Both the position numbers and the translations under genes were made by a program. A model generated the notes under the pieces. That model ran no database searches. It was not told the DNA's origin and saw nothing but the letters and a program-made list of their open reading frames with translations. 64,000 bases of DNA from Prunella strophiata. Its lineage: Eukaryota; Chordata; Aves; Passeriformes; Prunellidae. Every line of letters starts with the position of its first letter. Position 1 is the first letter of the stretch. The DNA lies in assembly GCA_036583965.1 (NCBI GenBank), contig JAZBQD010000015.1, positions 88,357,309-88,421,308 of the forward strand. Reading direction: 5' to 3'. Below, one piece after another: positions 23,701 to 37,679 of the stretch.

Positions 23701-24384
23701 AAATTTTTAGGAACTGATAGATATTCGAAGGATAGATTTGGACTCCTGAGAAATACAAGCTAAACTTCAGCTGGTGTAGCTCTTCTGAAGGATATAGACC
23801 TTATATTTATAATTTATTGAGTGCCTTTGAATGAGTCAAATTTTGTTTCAGTGGCAGGCAGATCAGAAATCTTGGCATTGTTTTTTGTCATGAAGCAAAC
23901 TTGACAAGTATATATGCCTGGTACTTAAAAATTCCTACTGTGTCGTTGAAACACTTCCAGGCATCATTTAATCAGGTGAAGGAGATCTTAGCTCACTCCT
24001 TGTTCTCATTTAGTTTTGCCAATTATAGCTTGTCTAGAATTTTGTCTCCTCTTACTTGCCAGCGTCTCTTCAATTCTTGCTAATTTCTGCAGCTAGACCA
24101 AGTGATTAAACCCAGCCTTTCTGGCAGGCACAGTATCTGCTGTCTGTGCACCATGCTGGCCATGCTGGTAATCACTGTGAGCCCTTCAGCCTGGCTGGAT
24201 GTAGGTCTGGGTCTTTGTTTAAGCATGGGAGGGTTTGGGAGGTAGAGGTGCACAGACCCCTACTCATGTGGTAGAGGACTCATGTGGCTCAGGGAGCACC
24301 AAACCAGACAGCCACCTTTGCAGGGCAAAGCTGAGAACTGGCCTTTGTGTTTGGCCTTGCCTTGTGGCCAGTGCTTGAATGTAT

Positions 24385-24640
24385 TTCATAGAATCATGGC
24401 ATCATTTACGTGTGAAAAGATCTTGAAGATCATTCAGACCAACCATTAAGTCTGGCACTAAACTGTGTCCCCAAGTGCCACATCTACACGTCTTTTATTT
24501 AAATACTTCCAGGGATGGTGTCTCACCCATTTCACTGGGCAGCCTGTTCCTTGACAACCCTTTCAGCAAATAATTTTTTTTTTTTTAGGTGATACCCTAC
24601 CTAAACTTCCCCTGGGGCAACTCAAGGCCGTTTCCGAGGG
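24385..24640 (-). mobile_element. CR1 LINE 3' end
   Basis: The + strand shows the reverse complement of a CR1 3' end: TTCATAGAATCATGGCATCA, AAGATCATTCAGACCAACCA, CTTCCAGGGATGGTGTCTCA and AGCCTGTTCCTTGACAACCC, then CCTAAACTTCCCCTGGGGCA up to about 24,635. A T12 run interrupts it. It directly abuts the GC-rich island to its right. Confidence 0.85.
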
Positions 24641-24739
24641 ATTCCCGCTGGACAATGGTGATGCCGCATCTTCCATATTCTGTTTTATGTGTGGGGTATT
24701 TTTTTTTTTTTTATGTGTTTGTGTGGGTTTTTCCCGATT

Positions 24740-24945
24740 AATATGGAATGTTAGCGGCACGGAGGGAAGCGGTGTATTCCCGGAATCCCCGAGCCCCGCC
24801 GTTCGTTCGGCGCGGTGGATGCGGTGCCCGGGTTGGTGGCGGTGCCTGCAGAGGGCGCTGCACCCCCGCCCTGTGCCCGCGGCTGCCGTTCCCTTTTCCC
24901 GACGGGGAAAACAAGCATTTACACCGTGAAGTGTCCCCGCGCTTC
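24740..24945. promoter_or_regulatory. Small isolated CpG-rich island
   Basis: About 200 bases rich in CG dinucleotides (GTTCGTTCGGCGCGGTGG, CCCGCGGCTGCCG and similar) lie in otherwise AT-rich intergenic DNA next to a CR1 3' end. It could be the promoter of a non-coding RNA or an enhancer CpG island. Overlapping frames on both strands look like GC-driven chance frames. No TATA box or convincing splice pair was found. Confidence 0.4.
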
Positions 24946-26027
24946 TTTTCTTCCAGCCTGCTGGCGACAGAGGAAGTCACCCAATCCACTGTCATCTGTC
25001 TGGCTCAATAACATGCAGTTCATTTGCGTGGCATGTGATTACAAGGTTCTAGAGGACACTAATTAGGAAGAAAATCTGGGGAGAGAATAGGGATTAGAGA
25101 GTATCCGTCAGTCAGATGCCTGTCAGCCAGCAGAATAATAATAATTAATCGTGATTAACAATACGTTCTGTGTCAGTAGTGCATCTTATCTGAGGACTCT
25201 ACAAGCGTTTTGTGTTTAATCTGTGCAGCTCCTTCTGAGGGGAATAGACATGATAAAATATTTAGAACTGAATTTGCAAATGGCATTTCTGAAATGAGAC
25301 CCCTAAGGCAGTTGTATACAAGCACCAAAATAAAGTGCCTGGTTTTGAGATGTGCTGAGCATCTGCAAAGCCCAGAGTTGGTGTGCTAGTGTTACCTCAG
25401 ATGTCTTTCAGCACAGACAACATGAGTATCCCCTTTTTCCTCGGTGAAGAACAACATTTCAAGTCATGAAATGCAGGCTCTGCTGGGAAATGCAAGTGTG
25501 ACCCTGTGGCCTTGCCTGGATTTACTGCCCATCTCTACTGTTTGCATGGAAGCATGCAGTCTGCAAGGAAACAGCCTGATCATACATGCAAGGACAAGTT
25601 CTTATGAGCAACCTGTGCACAGATTGGGCATGTGCAAGGCCAGGCATACCACAGGCCAGTTCACCTGCAAATACTCCAGTTTCAACTCTTCTTAACCATG
25701 AGTGTGAGTGCTTTGAATACATCTGGGGCACTGCCAGCAGTGCTGTTTGCAGGACTCAGTGTACTCACTCTGCCTAAATCAGCTCCCAAATAATTGTACA
25801 GGGCATTGCCCAAAGCATAAGAAGTGTTCTGGTGAACAAAATTCCAAGTTGCCTTACAAGTCATAACAAAAACAATGGTGCTGAGATATCCAACAGTATT
25901 AAGAAGTACATTTTTTAAATATATATCCACACATTTTTTCAGTGCTTTACGCCTCAGATAGGATCTAAGGATGTGAAATGCTATTTTTAGACATATCTGA
26001 GAAAGAAACCAAAACAACACACAAAAC

Positions 26028-26071
26028 ACACTCCCCCCCAAAAAACCCAAAACCAAACAAAACAAAACAAC
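26028..26071. repeat. A/C-rich low-complexity tract
   Basis: C8 followed by A- and C-only blocks (AAAAAACCCAAAACCAAA, CAAAACAAAACAAC). It resembles the complement of the G/T tract at 14.2 kb. Confidence 0.8.
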
Positions 26072-29059
26072 AGATTTTGATCTCCCAAGTACAATATCTT
26101 GCTGCCACATTTCCCACACACAGATGATTTCTATCATTTTCATACTCAGCCGCCCTGAGAGCAGAAGTATTACAACCTTAAAGCTCAGACCCCTAACCTC
26201 TCCAGGCTCACTGGAGAGATACATGCCATTTCAGGTGAAAAGTGTTTGCTTTGTCCAACTAATAATGTGGTTAAGTCACTTAATTGGATGCTGCTCCATC
26301 TCCTGCAGACCTGGCAATTTTTTTTTGCTAGCACAAGTTAACTGAATAGAAGCAAATAAACCCGTGCCACAAATAACTCTTTGCAGCACCAGGATGTATA
26401 GCCCTTCCTGGCCTGTGTTCAGCCTTTTTTGTCCTTTTTTCCTATCACCATCATACCAAAGAACTGGTATACTCTGTAGGGAGGGAAGCCTAAATTATGG
26501 CACGTGATCTCCTAGGTCTGTAGCACAGTGGCAGAACTCCTCCAAGTTCTGTAACAAATGCAGATTAGTTAGAAAATCTCTCTTTAGAGTTGATATAAGT
26601 ATGGAAAGAAAAATATATCTAGTGTTGCAGCTCTAGTGCTATTTATTTGAGATCAAAACTTTTTCCCTCTCTTTATTTTGCTAGTTTTCAAATACTTCCA
26701 TTTCTGCCTATGCTGCAGTGCTTTTGAAGCAGAATAACACAGAGCCCTAGAAAAAGACAGATATAGGACAAAAGGTTAGGTGTCCTGGCAATGGACAAAG
26801 CAGCAGTGCATAGATTTGTAATGTCCCTTTTGAGTCTTAGACTTGTCACTACTTTGTAAGCAAATGGACTATCTTCACAATCCTCCTAGCTGTTGTTTTG
26901 AGTTGTCTGGGAATACAAGCAGAGCCTTCTAAACTGGTGACAAGCAGTTACTTAAATCAATAATAATCACTACTGTGGAGCCCAGTACATTTCCTCTGTC
27001 TTGAAAAATAAAATTCTGCTATTCTGTTCAACACAACACATAAAAATGTTATTTGTAGATTTGCCAATGTGGCTGGAGAGGTTTCTGGGGGTGCTGTGAG
27101 CCCACTGTGACTTTTCTCCAATGCTCAGCTGGAGATACTGTAGCTTAAGCTCCTGCAGAAATCTTTCTTGCGTTTTATACAGAAGGGTCTTGTTATTTCC
27201 ACAGACGCCTTTTCTACCCTGTAGGCAATGTCAACAGTGCTGTGACTAAATCCACTTAAACTGCAGTTACCCCAGTGCTTCAGAGGACAGTATCACTTGG
27301 GGCATGGAGTGAAAGTTCATCCCTTAGGAAAGAGTTTGCCATGATTTTGCAAGGCACAGCAGTAACCTGGTAACCGACATATCCATTTCTGTTACATTTT
27401 CTAGGTCAGCGTGAATCATTCTTAAGGGAGAAAATTTAACCAGGCAAGTTGAGAGGACTGTAACTGCTCTGTGCTGCCCCCTTCCCCAGCTAGTTCTGCC
27501 CCAGGAGAGGCTTTTTTTGGTATAGTCAGGGAAATGCAGTCCCCATTCCCTCCTCATCCTCTCAGGATGCTTTGCTGTTGACAGCAAGACTAACAATGGT
27601 TCTGGTTCCGAGGATCCCATCCCTGGTGTACCAGAATGAACAAATGCAGAATGAAATAAGAGAATAAAGCAATTTCAGCCTGAGCCAGGAGGTGTGGATG
27701 TAAAGGCACAAGGAACCAGTAGGAGGACACTGCTCAGAATGAGAGGCAGATTCCGAAAGCAGGGATGCCAGGCAGAGGGGCAATTCTGGTATGCACTGTA
27801 GTCTAGCCCTATATTGTGAACATGTGGAGGAATCCATAGTCTTGGAAATAGTAAGTGTTCACCCATGGCACACATTCAAAGATAGTGACATACATATGAA
27901 AACAATGCTCTTCCATGTGCTGTGAACAGCAGCATCAGTGGCTGACACATGACTCTCTCTTACCCAAGGAGATACTTACCAGCAAGACAACAGGGTGTAG
28001 CATGTAAATTTGACCCCTCTGCACCCTTTCTTTGGTGTTATCTCTGAAGATACTTAGGGCCACGGTCTTGGCTACTTTCAACCTGAAGCTCTCATGCCAT
28101 AAAGGTAAAAAATGTGCTGGCAAGGGTTATAGACTGCAGGCATTTAGGCTGAGGACCAACAGGCCATGGCGTACTGAATAACATTCAGTCTTGGTTCAGC
28201 AGTTTGTGGGCAATGAGCATCTCTCAGCAGGAATAAACCATGAAAAACACAAAACTCATCTACTTCAATTACACAGAGTATTTCCTAGCCGAGAGTTATC
28301 ACCAATTAGGCAAATTCTTTTCTCTAGTGATGAACTTCTTTTTGACCCTTTGTAGGATACTCTACTTCCTGGTGCCTCAGTTTCCACACAGGGGATAAAA
28401 ATATCCTTTAACATGCAGAGATGTTGTGCTGATTAATTAACACCCAGCTGCACTTTCCAGGCTCTTGAGATGAAAAGTGCAATGTATGTATTTCCTTTTA
28501 AAACTGTATTTTACTATCTTGCTGAAAAAGGCATAATTTGAACCACTGCCAGTGTGGGAGGGAAGAGTTCTCAGCGGACACAGGAAATCAGAATGAAGCA
28601 TATCTTGTTTACCCCTCAAACCCTGCACTTCCAGGACTTGCTCAATGTTCATTGTAAAATATCTGCAAAATACCTGCTATCTCTATCTAGGTTTAATCTT
28701 GGCTAAATATTATTCAGAGAACAAATTGTGACAGCTGCTGTTCAAACACTGGGCCTTCTGTTGATGTCAGTAGTTGTATGAGAGAGAGGCAAATTTGGCT
28801 TGCTGTCCCATTTTAATGAGTGCACGAGAGCGTGTATCTCCTGTGTGTAACACTGAGACAGTGTTAAAACAGGTCAGGATTTGGTTTAAATCCCTCAGTC
28901 TCTGGGGCTGTCTTATTTCTTGCTGAAGAAATCAGCTCTTCAGCAAAATGTGTGTCACCTCAGCAGAATCAGGGGTGCCATCTGCAGTTGGAAAGCTGGG
29001 CTTCACAAAATGATGCCATTGCTCTCAGTGGTTGCATTGCATCTCCTCATGAAGCCTCT

Positions 29060-29165
29060 TGGATCACAGAATGTTCTGAGTTGGAAGGGATCCACAAGGA
29101 CTACCAAAGTCCTGGCCCTGCACAGGACAGTCCCAGGAATCACAACATGTGCAGCCATGGATGTG
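29060..29165 (-). mobile_element. CR1 LINE 3' end fragment
   Basis: The + strand reads GGATCACAGAATGTTCTGAG, TTGGAAGGGATCCACAAGGA and CCTGGCCCTGCACAGGACAG, then AATCACAACATGTGCAGCCA. This is the reverse complement of a CR1 3' end. About 100 bases are recognisable. Confidence 0.75.
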
Positions 29166-32100
29166 GGCCTTGATTTTGGAAGAAGGGTCCTGGTTTATTC
29201 TGTCAGAGCAACACTGACTGTTTCTCAGGCTGCTGTGCAGGGTAAAGTGAGTGTGGGTTTTGGTTTTTTTTAATCCACCTCTGCAACATCCCCAAAAAAG
29301 TGTGTGACAGGGAGAAATAGCTCTACCTATTGGAGAACAGGCTCTAAAGTGAATTTTTAGGTACAAAAAAATGTGTGGGTTGAGTGAGTAAGCTGAGCAA
29401 CATCTGAGAAGCTATGGAAATCAGAGTTTTCCTAGATCTAAGAGGTTTAAATTTTTCAATGGAAAATAACTGTGCCCCATTGTAACAAAGCTGAATGTTT
29501 TTTTGGACTGTGTATAAACCCTCGATTTTGGCAAATAATGGCTGACTGGGAAGCTGGAAGCCGTGTGCTGTGCATGCAGTCTGTAAGCCTTTTGTCATTC
29601 TGAATGTTGGTTCAAGTAATCTTTCTTTGACAGCTCATTTGCATCTAAGCTATCCCCAAAGAGTCTGAGAGTTTGGAAATAATAGAGATGACATTTGGGT
29701 AAGTGTTTAAAAATGCACAGCAGCAGCATGCTCGGAGGCTTGCATTAACAAGCAGAAACAAATTCTGAAAGTGAGCTACAAAAGAAAAAAAAAGAAGAAG
29801 AAGAGAATCTGTCTGAATGAAGTAAGTTTCACTGGGCATCTCATGACTAAGTAGGAAGCTGTTTTGTGCCAAAACCTGGGAAGGTAAGCATTACTCACAG
29901 GATGACAGTGCCAGAAAATAAACCAACACCAATGTGGCTTATGGCTAGAATGCAGTATTGAGCACAGCATACTCCCAACCTCTGTGAAGTACTCCATTGA
30001 GAAAATTGCTTGCAAATCAGACTGAATGGCAATGGAAAAACAGGGCAACAGAATTACTTCAATGAGCCAAAAAAATTATGTGATTTTAAGTGTTCCTGTC
30101 CTCTAGCACAGGCATGGTGCCAGCAAATCTGTTCAAACAAGCTTTGAGGATTAGGGCGATGCAATTTTGCTAGTTCCCAGGCAGCTGATGTCACGTGCAA
30201 CTCAGGAGATGTTGCTGGATACCAGTAGGGTGTATCCTGACAGGAAAAGAGATGGTGGCTGCTGTGTTTGGAAGAAAACTGTGCTAGGATGGGTACACTA
30301 AAACTCTCTTGGTGAAGGTAGCTCCGTACAATGAAGCACACAGAACTGGAGGTTTCAGGAAGCACTAAAGTTCATTAACTGGATTTACCATTGGTGTTTC
30401 CATGATGTGGGAATGTTCTAATTTTCACTCCTATTGATATTGTAATAGTTTATAAAGACAGCAGTTCAGCTGAGGAGTTGATTTTACAAACATATAATAA
30501 GAGACGGCATTTGCCTGAAAACTTGTTAGTCCAAATGGGGTGAAACTAGTAAAGAATTGAAGAAATAAAAAAGCAAGATGAGGGGAGAAATTGCCATGAA
30601 ATAAAAGGACAGATGAGGGCAAAGCCAGAACTATCAAGTTCAGCACCATGCCAGTAAAAACTCTGCAGAGTTGCTCAGTGGATATAAACCACAACAGGAC
30701 CAGCTTTATATATTCATTTTCCAAAGCATAATTGTCCTTCATAAGGGAAGGCAATGTTAGGCCCTCTGAAGAAAAAGGACGTAAGCACTCAGGAATTTGG
30801 CTCTAAAATGGGCATTTTGGGCTCTGGAATGTTACAAAAGTATATTTATTTGCTGTGGAAGGATGGAGGTGAAATTCAGGGTACAGAGTCAGGACCCAGC
30901 TATGAGTACCCGGACCTGATCTGGCTAGGGGTGGTGCAAGATACAGGATTTGTGTGGTGTTCACTACAGCCTTGACCCAGGGCTCACTTCTGCCCAAACT
31001 CCTGTCTGTCACTGTCTATTCTAAACAAAACTCAGCAGAAACTGCTGAGCTTTGGAAATTACTTATAAAGGTCATTGATTTCAGCCATTCATCCTTGCCC
31101 AATTTCCACATGCTGAACATACATGGTTTTACCTGAAGCCTTTTTTGGAGCTTTCATTTCTTCAGTGGCATAAACAGCCAACCTGAATTCTGAGCTCCTT
31201 TGCCCATCAGTGTCATGCTCAGGAGCACACAAAGGCCAGAAAAACTCATATAAATTACCTGCAATGAAAGATCAAAGGCAGTGAGAGAGTGTTGAGTGTT
31301 CTCATCTGTTTCAGTGAGCAGCCATAGCACAGCAGAGCTCCCACAGAGGTGCCAGTGTAGCCTCCCCTGCTTCATTCAGACCTCTCCCCCCAAATAGCTC
31401 CTGATCAGTAGTTGTTGGCTTCAGATCCAGAGGAAACACTTTAATTATAATAGTGTTCTTCAGTAATATAGGAGCAGGAGTGTTTGATACCTGTGCTCCT
31501 GCCTGGAAAGCTCACTCAAGCCTAGGTGCAGGCAATAAGCCAGCAGGTGAAGCAGCATGGGCAGCAGGGATCTTGGGCTTAGCAGGACTGAGGCCCCAGG
31601 CTAACACAGCAACATGGATATAACCCTTCTACAAGATAAATTGCTTTGTTGCAGAGGTCAGGCTAGCCATTAGGGGGCCTTTGTACAGAGAATCTCTAAT
31701 AAATAACTCAGAAGGGAACAGGATTTTCTCTGTGGTGAGAAAGATGAAGATTTTTGAGAATTTATCTGCTTCCTCTTATTCTTGAACAGAATCTCAGAGC
31801 TCTTTGTGCAATACCTACCCTCTTCCTCTGTTTCCCAGCCAGGCACTGTCCCCTCTTTCAAAAAGGGCTGCATGGGGAACAGCCAGGTGAGGGATCAACT
31901 ACTTGGATTCTTAACGAGCTGGTTGAGGAAACACTGGTTTTGATAACTGGTGTTTGCAGAAACACAAACTTTTTATGTTCAAAAATTTCTGAATTCCCAT
32001 GGGGAATAAAATAAGTAAGAGCCTAACTCAGAAAAAAAAAAAAAAATCAAAATATCCTGCTCACCTAACTGCTATTCTGGAATGGAATACAAGTAAAAAT

Positions 32101-35100
32101 GTGATGAAAGACTCAGACAAAATAGTAATTTAAAAGAGAGTTTCTTGTTAAACCAACAAATATTTTTAAAACACCAGCAGGGTCTGTTTAAGGAGAAAGC
32201 AGCTGATTATTGATAGATTTTATACAGAGGTTAGAAACAATCTCAAAGCCAAATGATTTGTCAAGTGAAAACTTTGTGTTCATGTACTAAAGCTAAAATT
32301 ATTTTCTATTCTTTTGTTTCTGTCTTTTTCATCTTTTCAACAAGGATTTGAGAATTTTTGGGTTAAATATGCATGGAAGCCTTTAGGATTAGAATTTTTG
32401 GGAAGATTTCTGCTGAACCCAACCCATTTCAGAGTATGGCCAGCTGTAGTGAGAACAAAGAAAAAAGTAAGCAACAGAGGACAATAGACCTTCTCCTCCC
32501 CATAGAAACCTCTGCTCAGAAATACAGATAGAAGTTGCTGGAAACTTCTGAGGCACTCCTGGGTTTTATCTTGAAGTGGAGAGCTGAAGAAATATTTATT
32601 TTCAGACTTGGGTCAGGGAATAAGGAGTGAAATGACTCATAACATCCTGGACCTGCTAAATAAAACTTGTTTGAAATGACAGCCCACTGAAGAGCACAGT
32701 GTCTCTTGAATCAGTTTAGAGCCTCAGTGTTTAAATTCTGCCATCACAGAAAATACCTTAAAAGGCTTTTTAATTTCCTTAGCACCTCAGCTCCTATGAA
32801 TTCTGGGCCCTCCCAAACAGAAGAAAGTAGGTGTACTTGCTTGTTCTTCTGGACTAATGTGACAAGCAGACTATAGCTTTATTTTAAGAAGGTGTGGGTG
32901 GATGTGCCTCTTTGGTCCACATCTGAGAAAATACCTTCGTTGTTTGGGAACAGGCAACTGTAAGATGCCTTGATGGGTTTTGCAAAGGAAGGGAATATTC
33001 TGCTCACTTGTCTCTAATTCTAGCCCTAATTCCCTCTAGAGCAAGCACTTCTCACTAACAGGCTGCAGACTAAAACACTATGAAATTCACAAAATCCATT
33101 AATAGTCATTAACTACAAAGGGCTCTGGAGAGATTCTTGAATGCTTTACTACTAGGGCAATTTCCATATTTTTTCCTAGATTTGATTCCTTCAGGCTTCT
33201 CCACAGTATTTCCAAATCACCCATGTCACAGATTTTATCCTAGGGAACATAAAGACACCTCCAAAGAGCACAGTCCCTTATCAGAGTCCCTTTTTTGTTG
33301 TTTCAGATAGGCACTGTTGAACAATGTGGTCACACACATGGTTAGTAGGTATGGTTAGTAACACAAAATGCCTTATCTGTGGCTGCATCCACAGTCACAT
33401 TTTGATTTGGTAGAGTAACATAGTGTTGAAATGAACCCCCTGCTCATTCTCATTTCTGGTCCACAAAATGGCTTGGCACATAGGATCTGGGCTCTGAAAG
33501 AAACTGCACCAAAAGCTGTACTCCAGATTGGCATCACACATGCCCCAGCTCTCAGTGAGGCTCTGGACCTACGACCCGTCCATCAGAGAGCTTCAAACCA
33601 CTTGCCTGAGGGTGATCAGATGGCACCCTGCATTAAACCAGATGAATTCAAGCTCTAGATGCAACTTGTGCAAAAGACAGAAGGGAAAAAAGCAGCCTAG
33701 ACTGCCAAGTGAAGTCAATAGAAATGGTACAGATCACTCTCTTCCCTGGAGATACTTGCTGTGTGTCAGTCTTGCTGACTGACTGATTCCCTCTTTCTCT
33801 ATGGCATTTGAGAGCCAAAAATAAATTAGGGATTTGTTATAAATAAATTAGCAGTTAGCACTGTTAGTGCTATGCAGGGAGGCCTGTAAAATCTGGGCTA
33901 GGAGCCCTGGAAATTATGCTGCTGAAGAGAGAGGCCTGGTCAGCCATGGCCTTGCTTTCACAAAGCACTGATGCCAACCTTGCCTGGGCAGAATTCTGGG
34001 GAATTAAGAGGTCAGTGTGACTTGAATCTCTGATGCCTGTCAGGAGCAAAGGTCCCTGATTGTGTCCCTGCCTTCTTATCTGTCAATAAACAATGATTTT
34101 GCCACTTCTTCACCTACCTGCTTTGCAGTCTAAACTATTTGGTAAGGGTAGCTCCAGCTTTGAGGAGCGGGCTGAGAGCAAGAAGCTCGTATTTGTTTTT
34201 ACTTTGCCTGTGTTAAGCATTGGATTTCTCTTGGAAAAGCATTTGCTGGTTTGTGTCTTGCACATGCTCCATTCCTCAAATACTTTGTGGGGCCAGAGCA
34301 CTCCTCATGAGCTGAGCTCTGTGCTGGGGATGCTACAGATCCTCAGTGTTTCTCTAACTCTGCAGTAGGAGATTGGGTGATTTATTTGCTATCTTAGCTG
34401 CTTTTACGTGCTATATGATTTCTCTGTGCTTCATGCACCCCAGCATCTCCTCATTCTGTCTTCCCATCATTATTCTGAGCACAGACACATGAGAAGGCAC
34501 ATGGTGCACACTGGTGACACATCAGGCCAAGTGGTCACAGTGAGCTGGTTTCTGCAGCTGGCAGCTAGAGGTAGGGTGCATCATGTCGAGCTGCTCTGAT
34601 TTACCACCTAAAGAAACTGATTGTAGCTAGTCCATATGGGACTGGCATGAGTTTTGAGCCAGATCTCTGGACCTGTAGCAAAAGTCTGGGTGACAACACC
34701 AGCAGGCCCTGCCATGGCTGTAGAATCATCCCAGATTGCATAAATGCTTAAAATAGCAAATTTCTGCAAATTGTCTTTCTTTTCCATTTCTTGGTTTCTC
34801 AAGAAGATGTCTTACAAGGGCTCACTTTTTAATATAGTCAAAGCATCCAAGTATCTTTCAGGGTAGTCTCATTTTAAGCTTTTTCTCTTTGTTCCCAGAA
34901 GAAAGTAAGTATGACTTCAGACCCTCAGGTCTTGTTCTGTTGTCATGAGATGACAACCACTCATCAGGGTTTGGGATGCTGGGGCTGTGATGGATTGTCT
35001 GCTGCAAGCTGGTTCTGTAGGTAAGATCAATGGGCTGGAATACTGTCCATTAAAAACAGACTTCAAGAAAAGGGCAAAAAGCATGACTATTTTTTTTTTT

Positions 35101-35794
35101 TCTGATTTGCTTTATCTACAGCATTTAAATATAGTGAAATGATTGTTCAGCATGAATAATTATGATGGTCTTATTTGCCTTTCTGCTGTATGAAAGAATT
35201 TAGCTCCTTGAAATATTTAAGAACAATGTAGTCACAGTCCACTGAAAATAATTACGATGGCAGAAGAACCTAAGATGCAACATAAAACGTCTTTGATTTT
35301 TTTTCTTCCTTTTTCCCTGCCCTTTTAGATTTCCTTTACATGGTTTTGCTGACAGCAATAAGTCACATTTTTCCTAGATAACTTTTGTTGTGAATTTTGT
35401 GAGATTTTTTTAGCCATACTTCAAGGCTGATGATAAGATGAATTACTCAAGGTATCCCATTGTTCTGCAGTTCATATCAACCTCGTGATTAAATTATTTG
35501 ACATGGATACATTCTTTGCACATTGATACACTATTTTTTCTATATATAAATCAAATGGGAATCAAAATAACAAAACAAGAAAACAGACAATGTGAGTACA
35601 TTGTCAGGCAAAGCAAGCCACAAGGCTTCTACTAACAAGGATTATTGATATATTTCTTAAAATAATCTTCCATTTCTATCTCAATGTGCACTTGATTTGA
35701 ATGTCATAAATAAACAATCAGCTCTTGATTTTTGCAATGCTAAGCATAAAATTAGAGCACAGAGAAACCAGCCCACACAAAAGCCTCTGGGTTT

Positions 35795-36120
35795 TCATAG
35801 AATCTTGGAATCCTAGAATGGCTTGGGTTGGAAGGAACCTTAGAGACCATCTCGTTCCAACCCCCTGTCATGGGCAGGGATACCTTCCACTTTACCAGGT
35901 TGCTGAGAGCCCCATCCAACCTGGCCTTGAACACTTCCAGGGATGGGACATCCACATCTTCTCTGGGCAACCTGTGCCAGTGCCCCACCACCTTCACATT
36001 TCTTCTGAACATCTAATCTAAATCTCTCCTCTTTTCATTTAAAACCATTTCCCCTTATTCTATCATTCCTTGTCCATGTAAATGTCACTCTGCCTCTCTT
36101 TTATAAGCTTCCTCCAAGTA
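35795..36120 (-). mobile_element. CR1 LINE 3' end
   Basis: The best-preserved CR1 copy in the window. The + strand begins TCATAGAATCTTGGAATCCT, continues GGTTGGAAGGAACCTTAGAG and CATCCAACCTGGCCTTGAAC, then CTTCCAGGGATGGGACATCC and TCTGGGCAACCTGTGCCAGT, and ends near CTTCCTCCAAG. It is truncated at its 5' end, which is usual for CR1. Its good match suggests it is younger than the other copies. Confidence 0.92.
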
Positions 36121-37679
36121 ATGGAAAGCTGACTGAGTCCTTTTGGCTGAGTCCTTTTGCCTGAGCTTAGGTTTGTCTGAGGTGCTATTGATGGGCAGAG
36201 ATCTGTAAGTGTTGCATTCAGACCGGTTTCAGGGAGTCGACTTAAATGGTGGGTCTCATTTCCTAAGAGAAGAAAATGGTGTTATTATTAATTGCTTTCT
36301 GACTGATAAACAAAACTCAATTCTTGGGTTAGGCTTTTCATAGGAACTTCTTTACACTCACATGGTTCACGTGAGCTCTGTCTGTCACATCCAGGCAGGA
36401 GCACAGCAATCAGGAAAAGTTTGATTATTATTTTTCATCTGCAGGCTTTGAGGGAAAAAAAGGGAGAATATTACAATATTGGCATATCCAGGTAAATTTA
36501 TCACATAAGAAACTAAAATCCTTAATTTTGATATGCTGTACTATCCATGGTCAGCCACCTGATAAGCATGGCCTGGGTTCAGCCAGAAGCCAGCAGAAAT
36601 TCTGCTTCAGCATAAGTGGAAAGGACTTGAATCTTCACATCAGGAGCTCACTGGTTCTCCTCAGGCATCCATGACTGGTGGTGCAGTTGTATCTGCAGAT
36701 AGACTGTGGCCATGGGATGGTTCTGCAGATACGTTTCATAGTGGAGACGAAATGTAAAGAGGCAGCATGACAGGTTTCCAGATGGTGCTGCTTCTTTGCT
36801 GAGCAAGAGACTCCATATGCAAGTTGGCTATACATGACTGTTGGCTTCTTCCAAAAATAAAGCTGGTCATTAACATGATTCCGTTCTTTTTTGTTGATGT
36901 AATTAAACTGAGAAATAAATCAAGTGTTTGTGGGTACGTAGGAAGGAAGGCACATAATAGAAAAAACAGAAACCCAGAAAGAGGCAAATCCAGACAACAC
37001 ATGGCATGAAAGCACTTGCAGATTAGGTTGTGTGTCTCTGCAGGGTTTTTATTTATTTTTCACCCTGCCATAGTATGTGGGAAAATATCATAGTGTGCTG
37101 ATACAGTGGAGGGACAGAGTGGGCTTCTGTTCCCGTTCCTTGAGGGAATTCAGTTTATTGAGACTGCCTTTAATTACTGGGATTGAAATTATAATCAAAG
37201 AAGGTCTTGAATAGAGATGTTGATATTTCTTGTGTCCACAGAAGTGAGAAAAATACCTCAGGCCAAGGTTGCTTCCCCAGAGATATGTTTGCTCAGTTAT
37301 CTAACAGATCTTGCAGTTGGCAATGCCTATATTTAATTACAACTTCAAAATCATGGTAATAGAAAACTGTTTATCCTCTGCCCTTAGACTCTTAGATGTC
37401 AGGCTCATCCAACTGCTGCTCTTTTCCAACTCCCTGATGGAGCTGCAGTGAATAACAAGCCCGTGCTTCCGGATGCACTGTGCATAAATACTCCTGGAAG
37501 CTACCCAGAAAATACCCTCCAGGAAAATTCCAGAGACACTCTTGATGATTCACTCAGCCCTAGTGAACCACCTAACTGGATGTGAGCACTCACCCTGCAA
37601 AGGACTTAATCTAATAAGCAAAACTGGAGTCTTGACTCCCTGTCCTTTTTATTTTGCTTCTTCTTTCAGAGCCATCTGC

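Larger units (their letters stand above)
14316..24384. other. Intergenic stretch, GMPR-MYLIP interval, part 1
   Basis: No conserved protein gene was recognised. The stretch contains a CR1 reverse-transcriptase fragment (about 16.0-16.5 kb), a short CR1 fragment (about 18.1-18.3 kb), and an unusually unbroken AT-rich region near 19.95-20.75 kb that could be conserved regulatory DNA. A minus-strand open frame of 82 codons at 21218-21466 was not recognised as any family. Confidence 0.7.
24946..35794. other. Intergenic stretch, GMPR-MYLIP interval, part 2
   Basis: No protein gene was recognised. It contains an A/C-rich low-complexity tract at about 26,028-26,071, a short CR1 fragment near 29.06 kb and an A15 run near 32.03 kb. 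Remaining open frames are short, scattered on both strands and without family resemblance. Confidence 0.7.

Noticed and set aside
25682..26224. A 180-codon minus-strand frame, the longest in the window
   Set aside because: It has some hydrophobic stretches (GFLGGSVFCVLFWFLSQICL) but the frame passes through the A/C low-complexity tract, and no family, promoter or splice context was recognised. It remains unsupported.
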